Notes under the pieces: model-generated
What the model saw: only the letters and a program-made list of their open reading frames with translations
Told to the model about the DNA's origin: nothing
Databases searched by the model: none
Made by a program: the position numbers and the translations under genes
Shown here: piece after piece, positions 42,490-49,513 of the stretch
How positions within the stretch are numbered: the first letter of the stretch is position 1
How the letters are laid out: each line of letters starts with the position of its first letter
Origin: a virus
Virus record (IMG/VR): IMGVR_UViG_3300030099_004588
Location: 1-49,628 of that record
Reading direction: 5' to 3' (one strand)
DNA length: 49,628 bases

Positions 42490-43812
42490 CTAAAAAGATT
42501 CTGATGGTTGAGCAGATATAAACTTCTCAGTGTAATCCTGAGGATCTATAAATTTAGTATACTCCTTCTTAAACTTAAGAGGTAGTGTGCCAGTGCCTAT
42601 ATTCCTACCTTTAGCAAAGATTAAATCTACAAGACCTTCGGTAGACTTTCCACTATCATCAGTCATAATGCCATAGTATTCAGGTCTATACACAAGCATA
42701 ACAATATCAGATGCCTGCTCTATCTCACCACTCTCACGAAGATCAGAAAGACTAGGTCTACAACCATCTCTTCTCTCCACACCCCTACTAAGCTGTGAGA
42801 GAGCCACTATTGTTATATTAAGCTCCTTAGCTAGATTCTTTAACTCACGAGCCACCATAGCAACCTCTTGTTCTCTAGATGTACCACTACCCTTAACAAG
42901 TTGTAGGTAATCCACAAGAACAAACTTAACCTCTTTAGTTATAACGTATTGTCTAATCTTATTAAGAAGATACCTAAGGGATGAATCCTTACACTCATCT
43001 ATAAATAGATTAACACCTTCTAGTTTACCTATAGCCTTGTCAACCCTATTAAGTTCATTACTTTCTAGAGCACCCTTCATTATGTATCTATTGTTTACCT
43101 CACTCTCTAAAGACACTAACCTCTGTAGTAGTTGGGTGTCGCCCATCTCGTAAGAGAATACTGCAGATGGAATACCTACCTTAGCACAATTGTAGCAGAA
43201 GGCTAAACCTAGTGATGTCTTACCCATAGATGAAGCACCACCAATTACGATAAAGTCTGTCTCTTGCCACCCACCAGTAAACTTATCTACTGATTGAAAG
43301 CCTGTAGGTAGACCAACCATGTTTTCAGAGTCCATTCTCCTTCTTATGTCATCATGCAGTATCTTTAACTGCTTTTTAATATCAGGTATGTCACTACCCC
43401 TGACCTCAGATATAGACTTCATTTGCTCTTCTACAAACTCTATAACGTTAAACAAGTCATCACCATTATCAATCCTCTTTGTGGTAAGCTCTGCCAACTT
43501 CTTAAGCCTTATCTTTTTATCTTCTTGGGATAGATATAAGACCATGTTCTTTGTCATATAAGCGTAATGATCAGAGCTCATGCACTCAGCCACCCTAAGA
43601 TCAACAAGAGGATCTTTAATAGCAGAGGATATAACAATCATGTCAGCCTTACTTCCTTTATCTAGCTTATCTGATACCACTCTATATATCTTCCTATTCA
43701 AAGGATCAGTAAATATCTCCTCAGATATTAGGCTGTGGCAGTCGTAATAATCTCGTGGATTAGACATAATCTTACCGATAAGCCTCATCTCCATATCCAT
43801 GTTATCTTTCAT
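42490..43812 (-). CDS. dnaB: Replicative DNA helicase, DnaB family
   Basis: A 440-aa DnaB-type hexameric helicase that unwinds duplex DNA ahead of the replication fork. The N-terminal helical domain (about 1-105) is followed by a linker and a RecA-type motor. Walker A is GGASSMGKTS (191-200), the catalytic acid lies in SYEM (220-223), Walker B is VLVDYLQLV with Asp301, the arginine region has LSQLSRGVERR, and DLRESGEIEQASD is the expected H4 segment. The length fits the family. The gene overlaps the putative loader by 11 bases. M5 and M7 are alternative starts. No primase domain or primase gene is visible, so host DnaG may serve. Confidence 0.95.
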   Translation of the reverse strand: MKDNMDMEMRLIGKIMSNPRDYYDCHSLISEEIFTDPLNRKIYRVVSDKLDKGSKADMIVISSAIKDPLVDLRVAECMSSDHYAYMTKNMVLYLSQEDKKIRLKKLAELTTKRIDNGDDLFNVIEFVEEQMKSISEVRGSDIPDIKKQLKILHDDIRRRMDSENMVGLPTGFQSVDKFTGGWQETDFIVIGGASSMGKTSLGLAFCYNCAKVGIPSAVFSYEMGDTQLLQRLVSLESEVNNRYIMKGALESNELNRVDKAIGKLEGVNLFIDECKDSSLRYLLNKIRQYVITKEVKFVLVDYLQLVKGSGTSREQEVAMVARELKNLAKELNITIVALSQLSRGVERRDGCRPSLSDLRESGEIEQASDIVMLVYRPEYYGIMTDDSGKSTEGLVDLIFAKGRNIGTGTLPLKFKKEYTKFIDPQDYTEKFISAQPSESF

Positions 43813-44296
43813 CTGAAATGTATTTAGGTTTAACGTATCGGTTAGTTTTCTTTTTATTTAAACTGACTTCATCCTCCCAACCCCTAGCATTAAGCCAAGT
43901 TCTAGGAAATTTTCTGTAAGTTCTATCAGGAGTCGATTCAACATAAGCCTTCACTCCTTTTATGGCATCACCCATTTGAGTTAAGGTTAAGTTCATAAAT
44001 GTCTTTCTTGTGTTAGGCTTATCTTTTTTGTAATCATATAAATTCCAAAACATTTCAAATGCTTTTTCTTTTCTTTGCGTTTCGTTCTTAGGTTTAGCAT
44101 TTCCATTAAGCCTTAGATCCATAGTATTAAAGTGGTTAACAATATTATTGAAAACACAATTAGATTCTATCTCGTTATTATATATAGATCGGTGTGTATT
44201 TGTTGAAGTATAAAAGTTTATACAACTACCATCAACCTCAATAAATTCTACCTTATCTATATTAATAATATCTGTGTCTGATACTCTGTACTTCAT
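43802..44296 (-). CDS. Helicase-loader / replication initiation candidate
   Basis: A 164-aa protein. The longest frame would begin at 44332, but that ATG is inside the terminator hairpin 44315-44340, so Met at 44296 (MKYRVSDTDIINI), preceded by AAAACTATG, is chosen. The C-terminal half has FEMFWNLYDYKKDKPNTRKT followed by YRKFPRTWLNARGWEDE. This F-W-x-x-Y ... P-x-T-W-L-N-x-x-x-W-x-D pattern is shared by phage replisome organisers and DnaT-like loaders. The N-terminal 60 residues are a small beta domain (KVEFIEVDGSCINFYTSTNT) with LytTR-like spacing. It overlaps the helicase gene, so the loader role fits. The fusion of the two parts is the odd point. Confidence 0.72.
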   Translation of the reverse strand: MKYRVSDTDIINIDKVEFIEVDGSCINFYTSTNTHRSIYNNEIESNCVFNNIVNHFNTMDLRLNGNAKPKNETQRKEKAFEMFWNLYDYKKDKPNTRKTFMNLTLTQMGDAIKGVKAYVESTPDRTYRKFPRTWLNARGWEDEVSLNKKKTNRYVKPKYISDER

Positions 44297-44314
44297 AGTT
44301 TTTTTTGGTTGTTT

Positions 44315-44340
44315 AAAAAAGGGAGGGGACAAGCCCCTCC
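44315..44340 (-). terminator. Terminator or attenuator between SSB-like and loader genes
   Basis: On the - strand GGAGGGG (44340-44334) pairs perfectly with CCCCTCC (44328-44322), loop CTTGT, followed by TTTTTT (44320-44315). It lies four bases after the SSB-like stop and 18 bases before the loader ATG, so part of the transcripts should end before helicase. Confidence 0.85.
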
Positions 44341-44344
44341 ATCT

Positions 44345-44611
44345 TTAGAATGGTAAGTCATCAGCTACTGCTTCTTTCTTAACTTCTGGTTTGTAAGTAT
44401 TCACTTCAACGTAGTGAGTCTTACCATACTCGTTAGTTTCTTTCATCTTAGCTACCTTTAGCTTGATGAATTTTTCACCATTGTACTCGAACATGTGATC
44501 TGTTGCTTCTTTGCCTAATTTAGTTAGGTTTAAAGAGAACTCTACCATGTCCCCATCAAATTTTTCTACCCCGTTTCCAACGTAGATTCTGTTAGTTGTT
44601 TTGTTACTCAT
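44345..44611 (-). CDS. Single-strand DNA-binding-like protein with DDLPF tip
   Basis: An 88-aa protein with a strand-rich core (VEFSLNLTKLGKEA, EKFIKLKVAKMKE, KTHYVEVNTYKP) and the acidic hydrophobic end ADDLPF. Bacterial SSB proteins end in DDxIPF, a tip that recruits exonucleases, RecO and other partners; DDLPF is the same kind of ending. The core is shorter than a complete SSB OB domain (about 110 aa) and no typical SSB sequence is evident. The position with recombination and helicase genes, and the strong terminator immediately behind it, suit an abundant ssDNA-binding protein. The start overlaps the HTH gene by 8 bases. Confidence 0.72.
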   Translation of the reverse strand: MSNKTTNRIYVGNGVEKFDGDMVEFSLNLTKLGKEATDHMFEYNGEKFIKLKVAKMKETNEYGKTHYVEVNTYKPEVKKEAVADDLPF

Positions 44612-44813
44612 AGCTTTCAGCTTTTATAAAATAATTAACTAGTGCCTTCCTTTCTGTTGTTTTTATATACTTAGCAATCCTTCTAAGGTGTTTAACTTTA
44701 AACTCGTCAGGTTTATCTAGGTATTTGTCTAGGGTAGGTCGGCTTAACCCTAATCTTTCTGCAAGCCAAGGCTTGTATATTTTGTTTTCTTTTAACTTTT
44801 CTTTTAGTGTCAT
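44604..44813 (-). CDS. Small HTH DNA-binding protein
   Basis: A 69-aa protein with a helix-turn-helix of the Cro/C1 or excisionase type: KPWLAERLGLSRPTLDKYLD (about 19-38) with the turn at GLS and recognition helix after it. A second helical part contains VKHLRRIAKYI. It could repress or activate early genes, or act as a host-factor-like initiation protein. It overlaps RecE (4 bases) and SSB-like genes (8 bases), which binds its expression to theirs. No operator can be assigned. Confidence 0.8.
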   Translation of the reverse strand: MTLKEKLKENKIYKPWLAERLGLSRPTLDKYLDKPDEFKVKHLRRIAKYIKTTERKALVNYFIKAESYE

Positions 44814-45577
44814 AGTGTTTCCATTATTAAATGTTGTTCAACGATCTCCTCGTTGTCTATAAAGAATCTTCTGTAAACATCTAGTAGATACTTATACTCT
44901 TGTCTACCTCTCTCTACAAACTCATCTCCAGCATAAAATATAGAAACATTATAAGGTCTCTCTTTCTCCTGAGTTATAAATACAAACTCATCACAATCAA
45001 ATCCATCCATATAGAAGGCTGATTGTCTATCATAGCCATACCTCTTACAAGAGTTAGAGAATCCATAGAAGCTACCATCTGCAGTAGTTTTTAAGTCTAC
45101 TAATAACTTTCCATTACGATAGTCTGCTTTACCCTTACAGAACACGTTTGTATCTTCATCCTTCCAAGCGTTAGCTATCTCCCTCTCCCCTTCTGATTGA
45201 AGAAGATCTTTAACTTCAGAGTGACTAAACAAAACATCTTGCATGTACATAATCTTATCATATTCCTTCTGTAAGATTATTGTAGGTGCTTTAGGATTAT
45301 TCTCCTTAAACTCTTTAAAACCTTTAGTAGTTCTTGTAGCTGAATTAAATACTAAAACTTTATCGTTAAACTCGTTAGGCTCTAACATAGCTACATGGTA
45401 TGCTCTACCAAAAATCATAGGTAAAGTCTCTTTGTTAAGCTCAGGATGATCCCTCATCATCTTATAAGTTCTAACATCCTTCTTTATTAACCCTAACTGC
45501 GAGTTCGTTACAAACTCGTAGTCAGAGTAATAAAAGGAGTCATCGACTAGTTTTTTTATAAACTTATCTAAACTCAT
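44810..45577 (-). CDS. RecE-type 5'-3' exonuclease
   Basis: A 255-aa protein of the PDDEXK exodeoxyribonuclease VIII family (as in RecE/YqaJ-like phage exonucleases). Residues: FGRAYHVAMLEPNEF with His61, CKGKADY with Asp152, VDLKTT with Asp161 and Lys163, and YDRQSAFYMDG with Gln185 and Tyr189, all at the expected order. It degrades one strand of dsDNA ends, making ssDNA for the Erf annealing protein encoded directly upstream (the start and stop codons of the two share one base). The pair works as the phage recombination system in replication and repair. Confidence 0.9.
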   Translation of the reverse strand: MSLDKFIKKLVDDSFYYSDYEFVTNSQLGLIKKDVRTYKMMRDHPELNKETLPMIFGRAYHVAMLEPNEFNDKVLVFNSATRTTKGFKEFKENNPKAPTIILQKEYDKIMYMQDVLFSHSEVKDLLQSEGEREIANAWKDEDTNVFCKGKADYRNGKLLVDLKTTADGSFYGFSNSCKRYGYDRQSAFYMDGFDCDEFVFITQEKERPYNVSIFYAGDEFVERGRQEYKYLLDVYRRFFIDNEEIVEQHLIMETL

Positions 45578-46149
45578 TACACTAAGGTCTTAGATATTTT
45601 AAGAACTTTGTTAAGATTATCTTGTTGAGTTTTAGTCATAGTATATCCAGCCATCTTTTGCTCTACTACACTACCTTTACCATCCTCAATAGCCTTCATC
45701 ATACTCTTGTATTGAGATTCTGTTAGCTTAGGTTTAGACTTTGAAGTTGTAGTTGATTTTGGACTAGAACCTTTCACAGCCATGTTACCATCATCATCAT
45801 CTCCTGTAACTACACCAACAAATGATGCAAGAGCATATCTTCTAGCATAAGATATAGCAGAACCCACACCATGTGCGTCTTCTTTAGCAGGTATATAGCA
45901 AGTTGATGCTAGGTATTCTCCACTAGAATGTGATAAGATTGTTGTTACACCACCTACATCAGTAGGCATCTGAATAATAGCTAACTCATTATCTGCTAGT
46001 AGTTTACGAACAGAGTCCCATACTGATCCAAGATCGGCATAGCTTGACTTGAAGAAAGGGTTTTTTGAGTTTTCTTTTGCAGGTCTTAATTGAGACTGCA
46101 CTTTCGATAAGGCAAGGGTTAGCTTGCCAATTGTTTCTGACTTTTCCAT
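45577..46149 (-). CDS. erf: ERF-family single-strand annealing protein
   Basis: A 190-aa recombinase of the ERF superfamily. The diagnostic NPFFKSSYADLGSVWDSVRK (about 30-49), the strand region GGVTTILSHSSGEYLAST, and GSAISYARRYALASFVGV (95-112) are all present. The C-terminal third is a Ser/Lys/Thr linker (SPKSTTTSKSKPK) and a short helical end. It anneals complementary ssDNA made by the RecE-type exonuclease encoded next. The promoter box 46183-46190 lies 33 bases upstream. Confidence 0.93.
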   Translation of the reverse strand: MEKSETIGKLTLALSKVQSQLRPAKENSKNPFFKSSYADLGSVWDSVRKLLADNELAIIQMPTDVGGVTTILSHSSGEYLASTCYIPAKEDAHGVGSAISYARRYALASFVGVVTGDDDDGNMAVKGSSPKSTTTSKSKPKLTESQYKSMMKAIEDGKGSVVEQKMAGYTMTKTQQDNLNKVLKISKTLV

Positions 46150-46182
46150 AGTTTTTGGTTTTAATTAAATTAACTTCTGTTG

Positions 46183-46190
46183 CAAATGTA
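46183..46190 (-). promoter_or_regulatory. Bacteroidetes -7 box for the recombination-replication genes
   Basis: On the - strand the site reads TACATTTG, full TAnnTTTG. No TTTG at 17-23 bases upstream is evident. It is in the only longer gap of this part, 34 bases before the Erf ATG, and would serve Erf, RecE, HTH and SSB-like genes up to the terminator at 44315. Confidence 0.65.
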
Positions 46191-46211
46191 TGTAAATTAT
46201 TTTACATATTA

Positions 46212-46574
46212 CTATATTATTCCTAAAATATTATACGATATATCTTCAGGCATTATTCTCTCTAGGCTTTGAGTTATACCTTCCATAACTAGATCTAAAT
46301 CAATATCGTTGTTTACTACCATTAAAACACTTATACCATCTTCTGAAGGCATCATAAGGGTGTGGCACAAGGCGTTATGCTTTCCTATATCTACCTGCGT
46401 TACTGCAAGACTATCTGTCTGATGAAAGTACATATAGTTTACCCCATGCTTTTTTAAAGCTACCTCTAAACGCTTCATGTTTGGATGCTTATTTGGTCTT
46501 ATTCGGTTGTCTAGTTTGTAGTCTATACCTGACTCTTTAAGTAAGTTCTCCAGCATTTCTTTTTCGTATTGCAT
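46212..46574 (-). CDS. Hypothetical protein (120 aa)
   Basis: A 120-aa alpha/beta protein, with strand segments YMYFHQTDSLAVTQV and ISVLMVVNNDIDLDLV. No family is known to me. The N-terminus overlaps the preceding gene by 38 bases from the first Met; Met7 at 46556 would reduce this. It is the last gene before the promoter of the recombination operon. Confidence 0.7.
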   Translation of the reverse strand: MQYEKEMLENLLKESGIDYKLDNRIRPNKHPNMKRLEVALKKHGVNYMYFHQTDSLAVTQVDIGKHNALCHTLMMPSEDGISVLMVVNNDIDLDLVMEGITQSLERIMPEDISYNILGII

Positions 46575-46875
46575 AGACTTTGTAGATAAATTCTATTAAA
46601 GATAACTCTTTTTCTAGTAATTCCTCAAGATCTTCGTTGCTAAAAGATCTATCTATCGCATCTATTATGTTATATATTTTAACTTTATTGTTTGATGTGT
46701 CTAGTTTAAATAGTTTTTTACCTTTTAAAAGGGACTGTATACTATCTATGTCATTAATTATAGGATTGATATACTTTCTCTGTACTTTAGCGTATAGAAC
46801 ATACTTAGCACAAGGATCTTTCTCTCCCCTCATCCAAACTTGATCTACATCGATTGTCTTTACTTGGTTGTTCAT
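46537..46875 (-). CDS. Hypothetical protein (112 aa)
   Basis: A 112-aa protein with MNNQVKTIDVDQVWMRG at the start and a helical Glu-rich C-terminus (NEDLEELLEKELSLIEF). The charge and helix pattern suggests an oligomer or binding protein. No conserved domain recognised. It lies one base after the stop of the 98-aa gene. Confidence 0.7.
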   Translation of the reverse strand: MNNQVKTIDVDQVWMRGEKDPCAKYVLYAKVQRKYINPIINDIDSIQSLLKGKKLFKLDTSNNKVKIYNIIDAIDRSFSNEDLEELLEKELSLIEFIYKVYAIRKRNAGELT

Positions 46876-46876
46876 T

Positions 46877-47173
46877 TTATTTTTGTTTATCAGGATCTTC
46901 TACAAAAAAATCCATAAGTTTATCTAGCTCTACATCTAAATCATTTATAACATTTTTAATCAATGGATCTGACGATTCTAAAGAATGAAGCGTTTTATGA
47001 GCATTATAAGTTGTTATAAAGCCTTGAGTTATTAATATCTCTTGCTCTCTAATTCTTTTCTCCATAGCCTTTATTCTTATTCTTTGAAATTCTTCTACTT
47101 CCATAATTAGTTTCTTTACTTTGTTTATATTTCCTTGATGTACCCATGTGTGTTTATTGAAATCCACCATCAT
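46877..47173 (-). CDS. Hypothetical helical protein (98 aa)
   Basis: A 98-aa helical protein, with VKKLIMEVEEFQRIRIKAME and LVSx-free heptad-like continuation, ending LDKLMDFFVEDPDKQK. Probable coiled coil, otherwise unknown. The first ATG overlaps the preceding TGA (ATGA), which supports Met1 as start. Confidence 0.68.
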   Translation of the reverse strand: MMVDFNKHTWVHQGNINKVKKLIMEVEEFQRIRIKAMEKRIREQEILITQGFITTYNAHKTLHSLESSDPLIKNVINDLDVELDKLMDFFVEDPDKQK

Positions 47174-47445
47174 TCTAGTTTTCTAATTATTCTGTTAAAC
47201 TCTAACTCTGTTTTTACAGATATATCTTTTGATATTTTTTTAAAGTAATCAGACCTACCCATCTCTCTAGATTGCATATCTAAAAATTCTACTATCAAAT
47301 CTCTAATTTGTTTTAGCACTTGAGCATCCCTCATCTTTAACTCAAACTCTAGCATAGGCAAAGAGTCAAGTGAACTAAAGTTAGATGAGTCTACTTCCCT
47401 TACCATCCATATCATCCTACTTATAAATTGTTGTCTAGTTTCCAT
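47170..47445 (-). CDS. Hypothetical helical protein (91 aa)
   Basis: A 91-aa helical protein starting METRQQFISRMIWMVREVD and ending in a charged helix (VKTELEFNRIIRKLE). No recognised motif. It lies between two hypothetical genes and its start is preceded by GCTATG, similar to other early gene starts here. It shares ATGA with the next gene. Confidence 0.68.
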   Translation of the reverse strand: METRQQFISRMIWMVREVDSSNFSSLDSLPMLEFELKMRDAQVLKQIRDLIVEFLDMQSREMGRSDYFKKISKDISVKTELEFNRIIRKLE

Positions 47446-47448
47446 AGC

Positions 47449-47640
47449 TTATAGTTTTGTGTAAGACAATACTTGAAATTCTCCTATCGGATCTTCAAGG
47501 GTAAATGATTCTATCTCATCCTCGTTTTCAAATGTGTAGAATATAGTATCATCATCTACGGATGCTGGATTTGTAGATACAATCTTTGTTTCAACACAAA
47601 GGTCATCCCACCATTTTATTTCTACTTCGTATAGTGCCAT
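47449..47640 (-). CDS. Hypothetical acidic protein (63 aa)
   Basis: Met at 47640 (MALYEVEIKWWDDLCVETK) is chosen over an upstream in-frame ATG at 47658 because it forms TAATG with the stop of the upstream gene. The product is 63 aa, acidic, probably a small beta protein (VSTNPASVDDDTIFYTFENE, ESFTLEDPIG). Similar short ASVDEDTIFYT-type proteins are common in phages, without a known role. Confidence 0.7.
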   Translation of the reverse strand: MALYEVEIKWWDDLCVETKIVSTNPASVDDDTIFYTFENEDEIESFTLEDPIGEFQVLSYTKL

Positions 47641-47906
47641 TATAAATGTCCCCCCCATTTTTCGTTAATAACATCATACCTTGTTTCTCTATCTGCTTCA
47701 ATTTCATCCATGTGAGGTACTTCGCCAAGCCCTGTCCCATATTCAAGTTCAGCAGTTTCAAACTTATCATCTAAGGCTTGCTCCCAAGAATCATTACCCC
47801 ATAGCCACTCATCAGTTTCTTCTAATGGTATGTCGTTTGGTATCTCCATTGTTATCTTAGCCACCTTATGATATACTCTGCGTTCTGTTATTGTTACTTT
47901 TCTCAT
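47640..47906 (-). CDS. Hypothetical acidic protein (88 aa)
   Basis: An 88-aa acidic protein. The first 26 residues form a beta hairpin pattern (KVTITERRVYHKVAKITMEI), followed by PNDIPLEETDEWLWGNDSWE. No family assigned. It ends in a TAATG overlap with the following gene. Located in the block of small early proteins that probably affect host functions. Confidence 0.7.
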   Translation of the reverse strand: MRKVTITERRVYHKVAKITMEIPNDIPLEETDEWLWGNDSWEQALDDKFETAELEYGTGLGEVPHMDEIEADRETRYDVINEKWGGHL

Positions 47907-47917
47907 GTCTTTTAGTT

Positions 47918-48322
47918 TTATTGTAATTCTACAACCATGTTAATATTAAATATCTCGTAGTAATCTCCTATTGCCCCATGTATAGCGTTGTCCTCTCCTA
48001 TACACACCATAGTTCTACCAAATACATTAAACTCATCATCAGCACAACAATCGTAAGCCATATCTTCTATAAAAGAGTTTACTGCATCTACATCCTTATA
48101 TCCCTCGTACCACTTGAGGTGGTTTCCATGATAGATAGCGTACTCTGTAGATTCATCTACAAGATCATCATTATCATTATACCTAACCCACTTCTGTGTG
48201 TAGTCCTCTTTAGTAAAGGGAGGGTAGTCCCCCTCAAGTAATTTGTGTTCGTTCATGATAGCATCTAATTCTTTCTCATCTCTTTTTGGTACTGCTATAT
48301 GTACCTCGCTTCTATATCCCAT
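47918..48322 (-). CDS. Conserved phage hypothetical protein (134 aa)
   Basis: A 134-aa acidic alpha/beta protein, starting MGYRSEVHIAVPKRDEKELD, a start I have seen in hypothetical phage and bacterial proteins (MGYRSxV). A WYEGYKDVDAVNSFIEDM segment and a final strand (NINMVVEL) follow. No catalytic motif. Its place among small early genes suggests host takeover, but there is no direct proof. Confidence 0.75.
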   Translation of the reverse strand: MGYRSEVHIAVPKRDEKELDAIMNEHKLLEGDYPPFTKEDYTQKWVRYNDNDDLVDESTEYAIYHGNHLKWYEGYKDVDAVNSFIEDMAYDCCADDEFNVFGRTMVCIGEDNAIHGAIGDYYEIFNINMVVELQ

Positions 48323-48327
48323 AATTT

Positions 48328-48492
48328 CTAGTTGTTTTGGTTATTGCTTTTAGTTTTTTTGTTTCTATTCTTTTTATATATAGTGTACTGATATTCTTCA
48401 TCAGCCATTCTACCTCTTAACTCTCTCTCTATGTTTATACCTTCCATAAAGCCTTGAGCCATTTCCATAAATAATTCTTTAGTTTTTCCCAT
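48328..48492 (-). CDS. Small basic hypothetical protein (54 aa)
   Basis: A 54-codon frame: MGKTKELFMEMAQGFMEGIN, IERELRGRMADEEYQYTIYK and a Lys/Asn-rich tail. The start MGKTKELFMEM resembles short conserved phage proteins that I have seen, without known function. It overlaps the upstream gene end by 14 bases, and the gap to the next gene is 5 bases, so it fills a space that would otherwise be empty. Confidence 0.6.
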   Translation of the reverse strand: MGKTKELFMEMAQGFMEGINIERELRGRMADEEYQYTIYKKNRNKKTKSNNQNN

Positions 48493-48742
48493 TGTTATAA
48501 TCTTTAATAAATTCTACTATTAAATAATGTACTTGTTGTATGTTAGGTATTGCTAATCTAATTTCATCAACACTCCAATAATCTAATTCGGGATTCTCAA
48601 GGTGCTTATATTGTATCTTTTCAATTACTGGCATAAGCCTATTCCAATCTGTATGGTATTGGTTAAACATATTACTACTTTGTGCTTCGTAGTGTTTACC
48701 AACCCCCATAAATTCTGCTATAAGTTTGTTATTTTCTTCCAT
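48479..48742 (-). CDS. Hypothetical protein (87 aa)
   Basis: An 87-aa protein with aromatic-rich helices, including MFNQYHTDWNRLMPVIEKIQ and IQQVHYLIVEFIKDYNNG. Similar in composition to other short phage proteins of unknown function. The start context is AACACTATG. It is four bases from the upstream gene. Confidence 0.7.
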   Translation of the reverse strand: MEENNKLIAEFMGVGKHYEAQSSNMFNQYHTDWNRLMPVIEKIQYKHLENPELDYWSVDEIRLAIPNIQQVHYLIVEFIKDYNNGKN

Positions 48743-48746
48743 AGTG

Positions 48747-48959
48747 TTAGTCGTTTGCGTTGTTAATAATTCTTTGATCTAAATCGTTTATACAATCTAC
48801 ACTAAGGTAGTCGTATAGAAAGTCTGTAATATCTACTGCCATCATTGTCTTTCTACAATGAAACATAATGTTATTGACTTCTAAATCTTCGTTGGTAACG
48901 TAGGCATCCACTACTACTTCGTAGTCTTTACCCTCTTGCAAAGTTGTTTGTGTATTCAT
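48747..48959 (-). CDS. Hypothetical acidic protein (70 aa)
   Basis: A 70-aa acidic protein with VVVDAYVTNEDLEVNNIMFH and a Leu/Asp-rich C-terminus. No known domain. The leader on the - strand reads AACCAATAAACTAAAAACTATG and closely resembles that of the next gene upstream (49133). Confidence 0.68.
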   Translation of the reverse strand: MNTQTTLQEGKDYEVVVDAYVTNEDLEVNNIMFHCRKTMMAVDITDFLYDYLSVDCINDLDQRIINNAND

Positions 48960-48986
48960 AGTTTTTAGTTTATTGGTTGTGCAATA

Positions 48987-49133
48987 TTATTGTCTCCTTT
49001 TTGGCTTCTTATTAATTATAGGAGATATGTATTTTCTATTTATTTTTTTTGGTTTCTCTAGTTCTTTTGTTGTTTTATTTTCTTTAATCATTTTAGTAAT
49101 TACACTAAAATATCTTTCTGATAATTCATCCAT
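48987..49133 (-). CDS. Small basic hypothetical protein (48 aa)
   Basis: A 48-codon frame: MDELSERYFSVITKMIKENK then a Lys-rich half (KKINRKYISPIINKKPKRRQ). It has no known family. The leader reads AACCAAAAACTAAACTAC and ends AAAACTATG. A full promoter match lies 57-85 bases upstream. Spacing and leader support a real gene. Confidence 0.55.
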   Translation of the reverse strand: MDELSERYFSVITKMIKENKTTKELEKPKKINRKYISPIINKKPKRRQ

Positions 49134-49189
49134 AGTTTTTGTAGTTTAGTTTTTGGTTAGGCAATATTAGTAAATATATTTTACATATG

Positions 49190-49218
49190 CAAATTTAATT
49201 TTCTTCAGCGTTATCAAA
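49190..49218 (-). promoter_or_regulatory. Bacteroidetes-type promoter in the early arm
   Basis: On the - strand TTTG (49218-49215) is followed after 17 bases by TAAATTTG (49197-49190), both elements matching the consensus. It overlaps the end of the 54-aa gene and would start transcripts about 50 bases before ATG 49133. Confidence 0.65.
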
Positions 49219-49359
49219 ATCCCTTACAATTTCGATCGGAATTCTATAAACTATATTAGTTTCTTTATCCATCCAAAGTTCAAACTCTACTCCATCTCCA
49301 TCACTATACCAATTTAATCTATCAATAATTTCTTTAGTTATCTTATTCTTTTTTTCCAT
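49195..49359 (-). CDS. Small acidic hypothetical protein (54 aa)
   Basis: A 54-codon frame: MEKKNKITKEIIDRLNWYSD, then GDGVEFELWMDKETNIVYRI and an acidic end. It looks like a helix followed by a beta hairpin. No family known. The start context is AAAACTATG, as in many genes of this arm, and the gap to the upstream gene is 4 bases. Confidence 0.58.
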   Translation of the reverse strand: MEKKNKITKEIIDRLNWYSDGDGVEFELWMDKETNIVYRIPIEIVRDFDNAEEN

Positions 49360-49363
49360 AGTT

Positions 49364-49513
49364 TTATCTGTATTTTTTATTTGTGCTTTCTATTTCTAAT
49401 TTAAGTCTTTCAATCTTAAAGTTGTATTCTTCTTTCATTTGTTCATAGTCTATGACTATTTTGTTATCATCATCAATATGATAATATATCGGTACACTTA
49501 TTGTTTGCTTCAT
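49364..49513 (-). CDS. Small hypothetical protein (49 aa)
   Basis: A 49-codon frame: MKQTISVPIYYHIDDDNKIV then IDYEQMKEEYNFKIERLKLE and a short tail. One beta hairpin and one charged coiled-coil-like helix. No known family. It lies between two other small frames in the same direction and follows an AT-rich leader. Confidence 0.55.
   Translation of the reverse strand: MKQTISVPIYYHIDDDNKIVIDYEQMKEEYNFKIERLKLEIESTNKKYR

Noticed and set aside
44297-44332. Longer start (MSPPFFKQPKKT...) for the helicase-loader candidate
   Set aside because: These codons are the T-run and hairpin arm of the terminator 44315-44340; Met 44296 has the common AACCAA...ACTATG leader.
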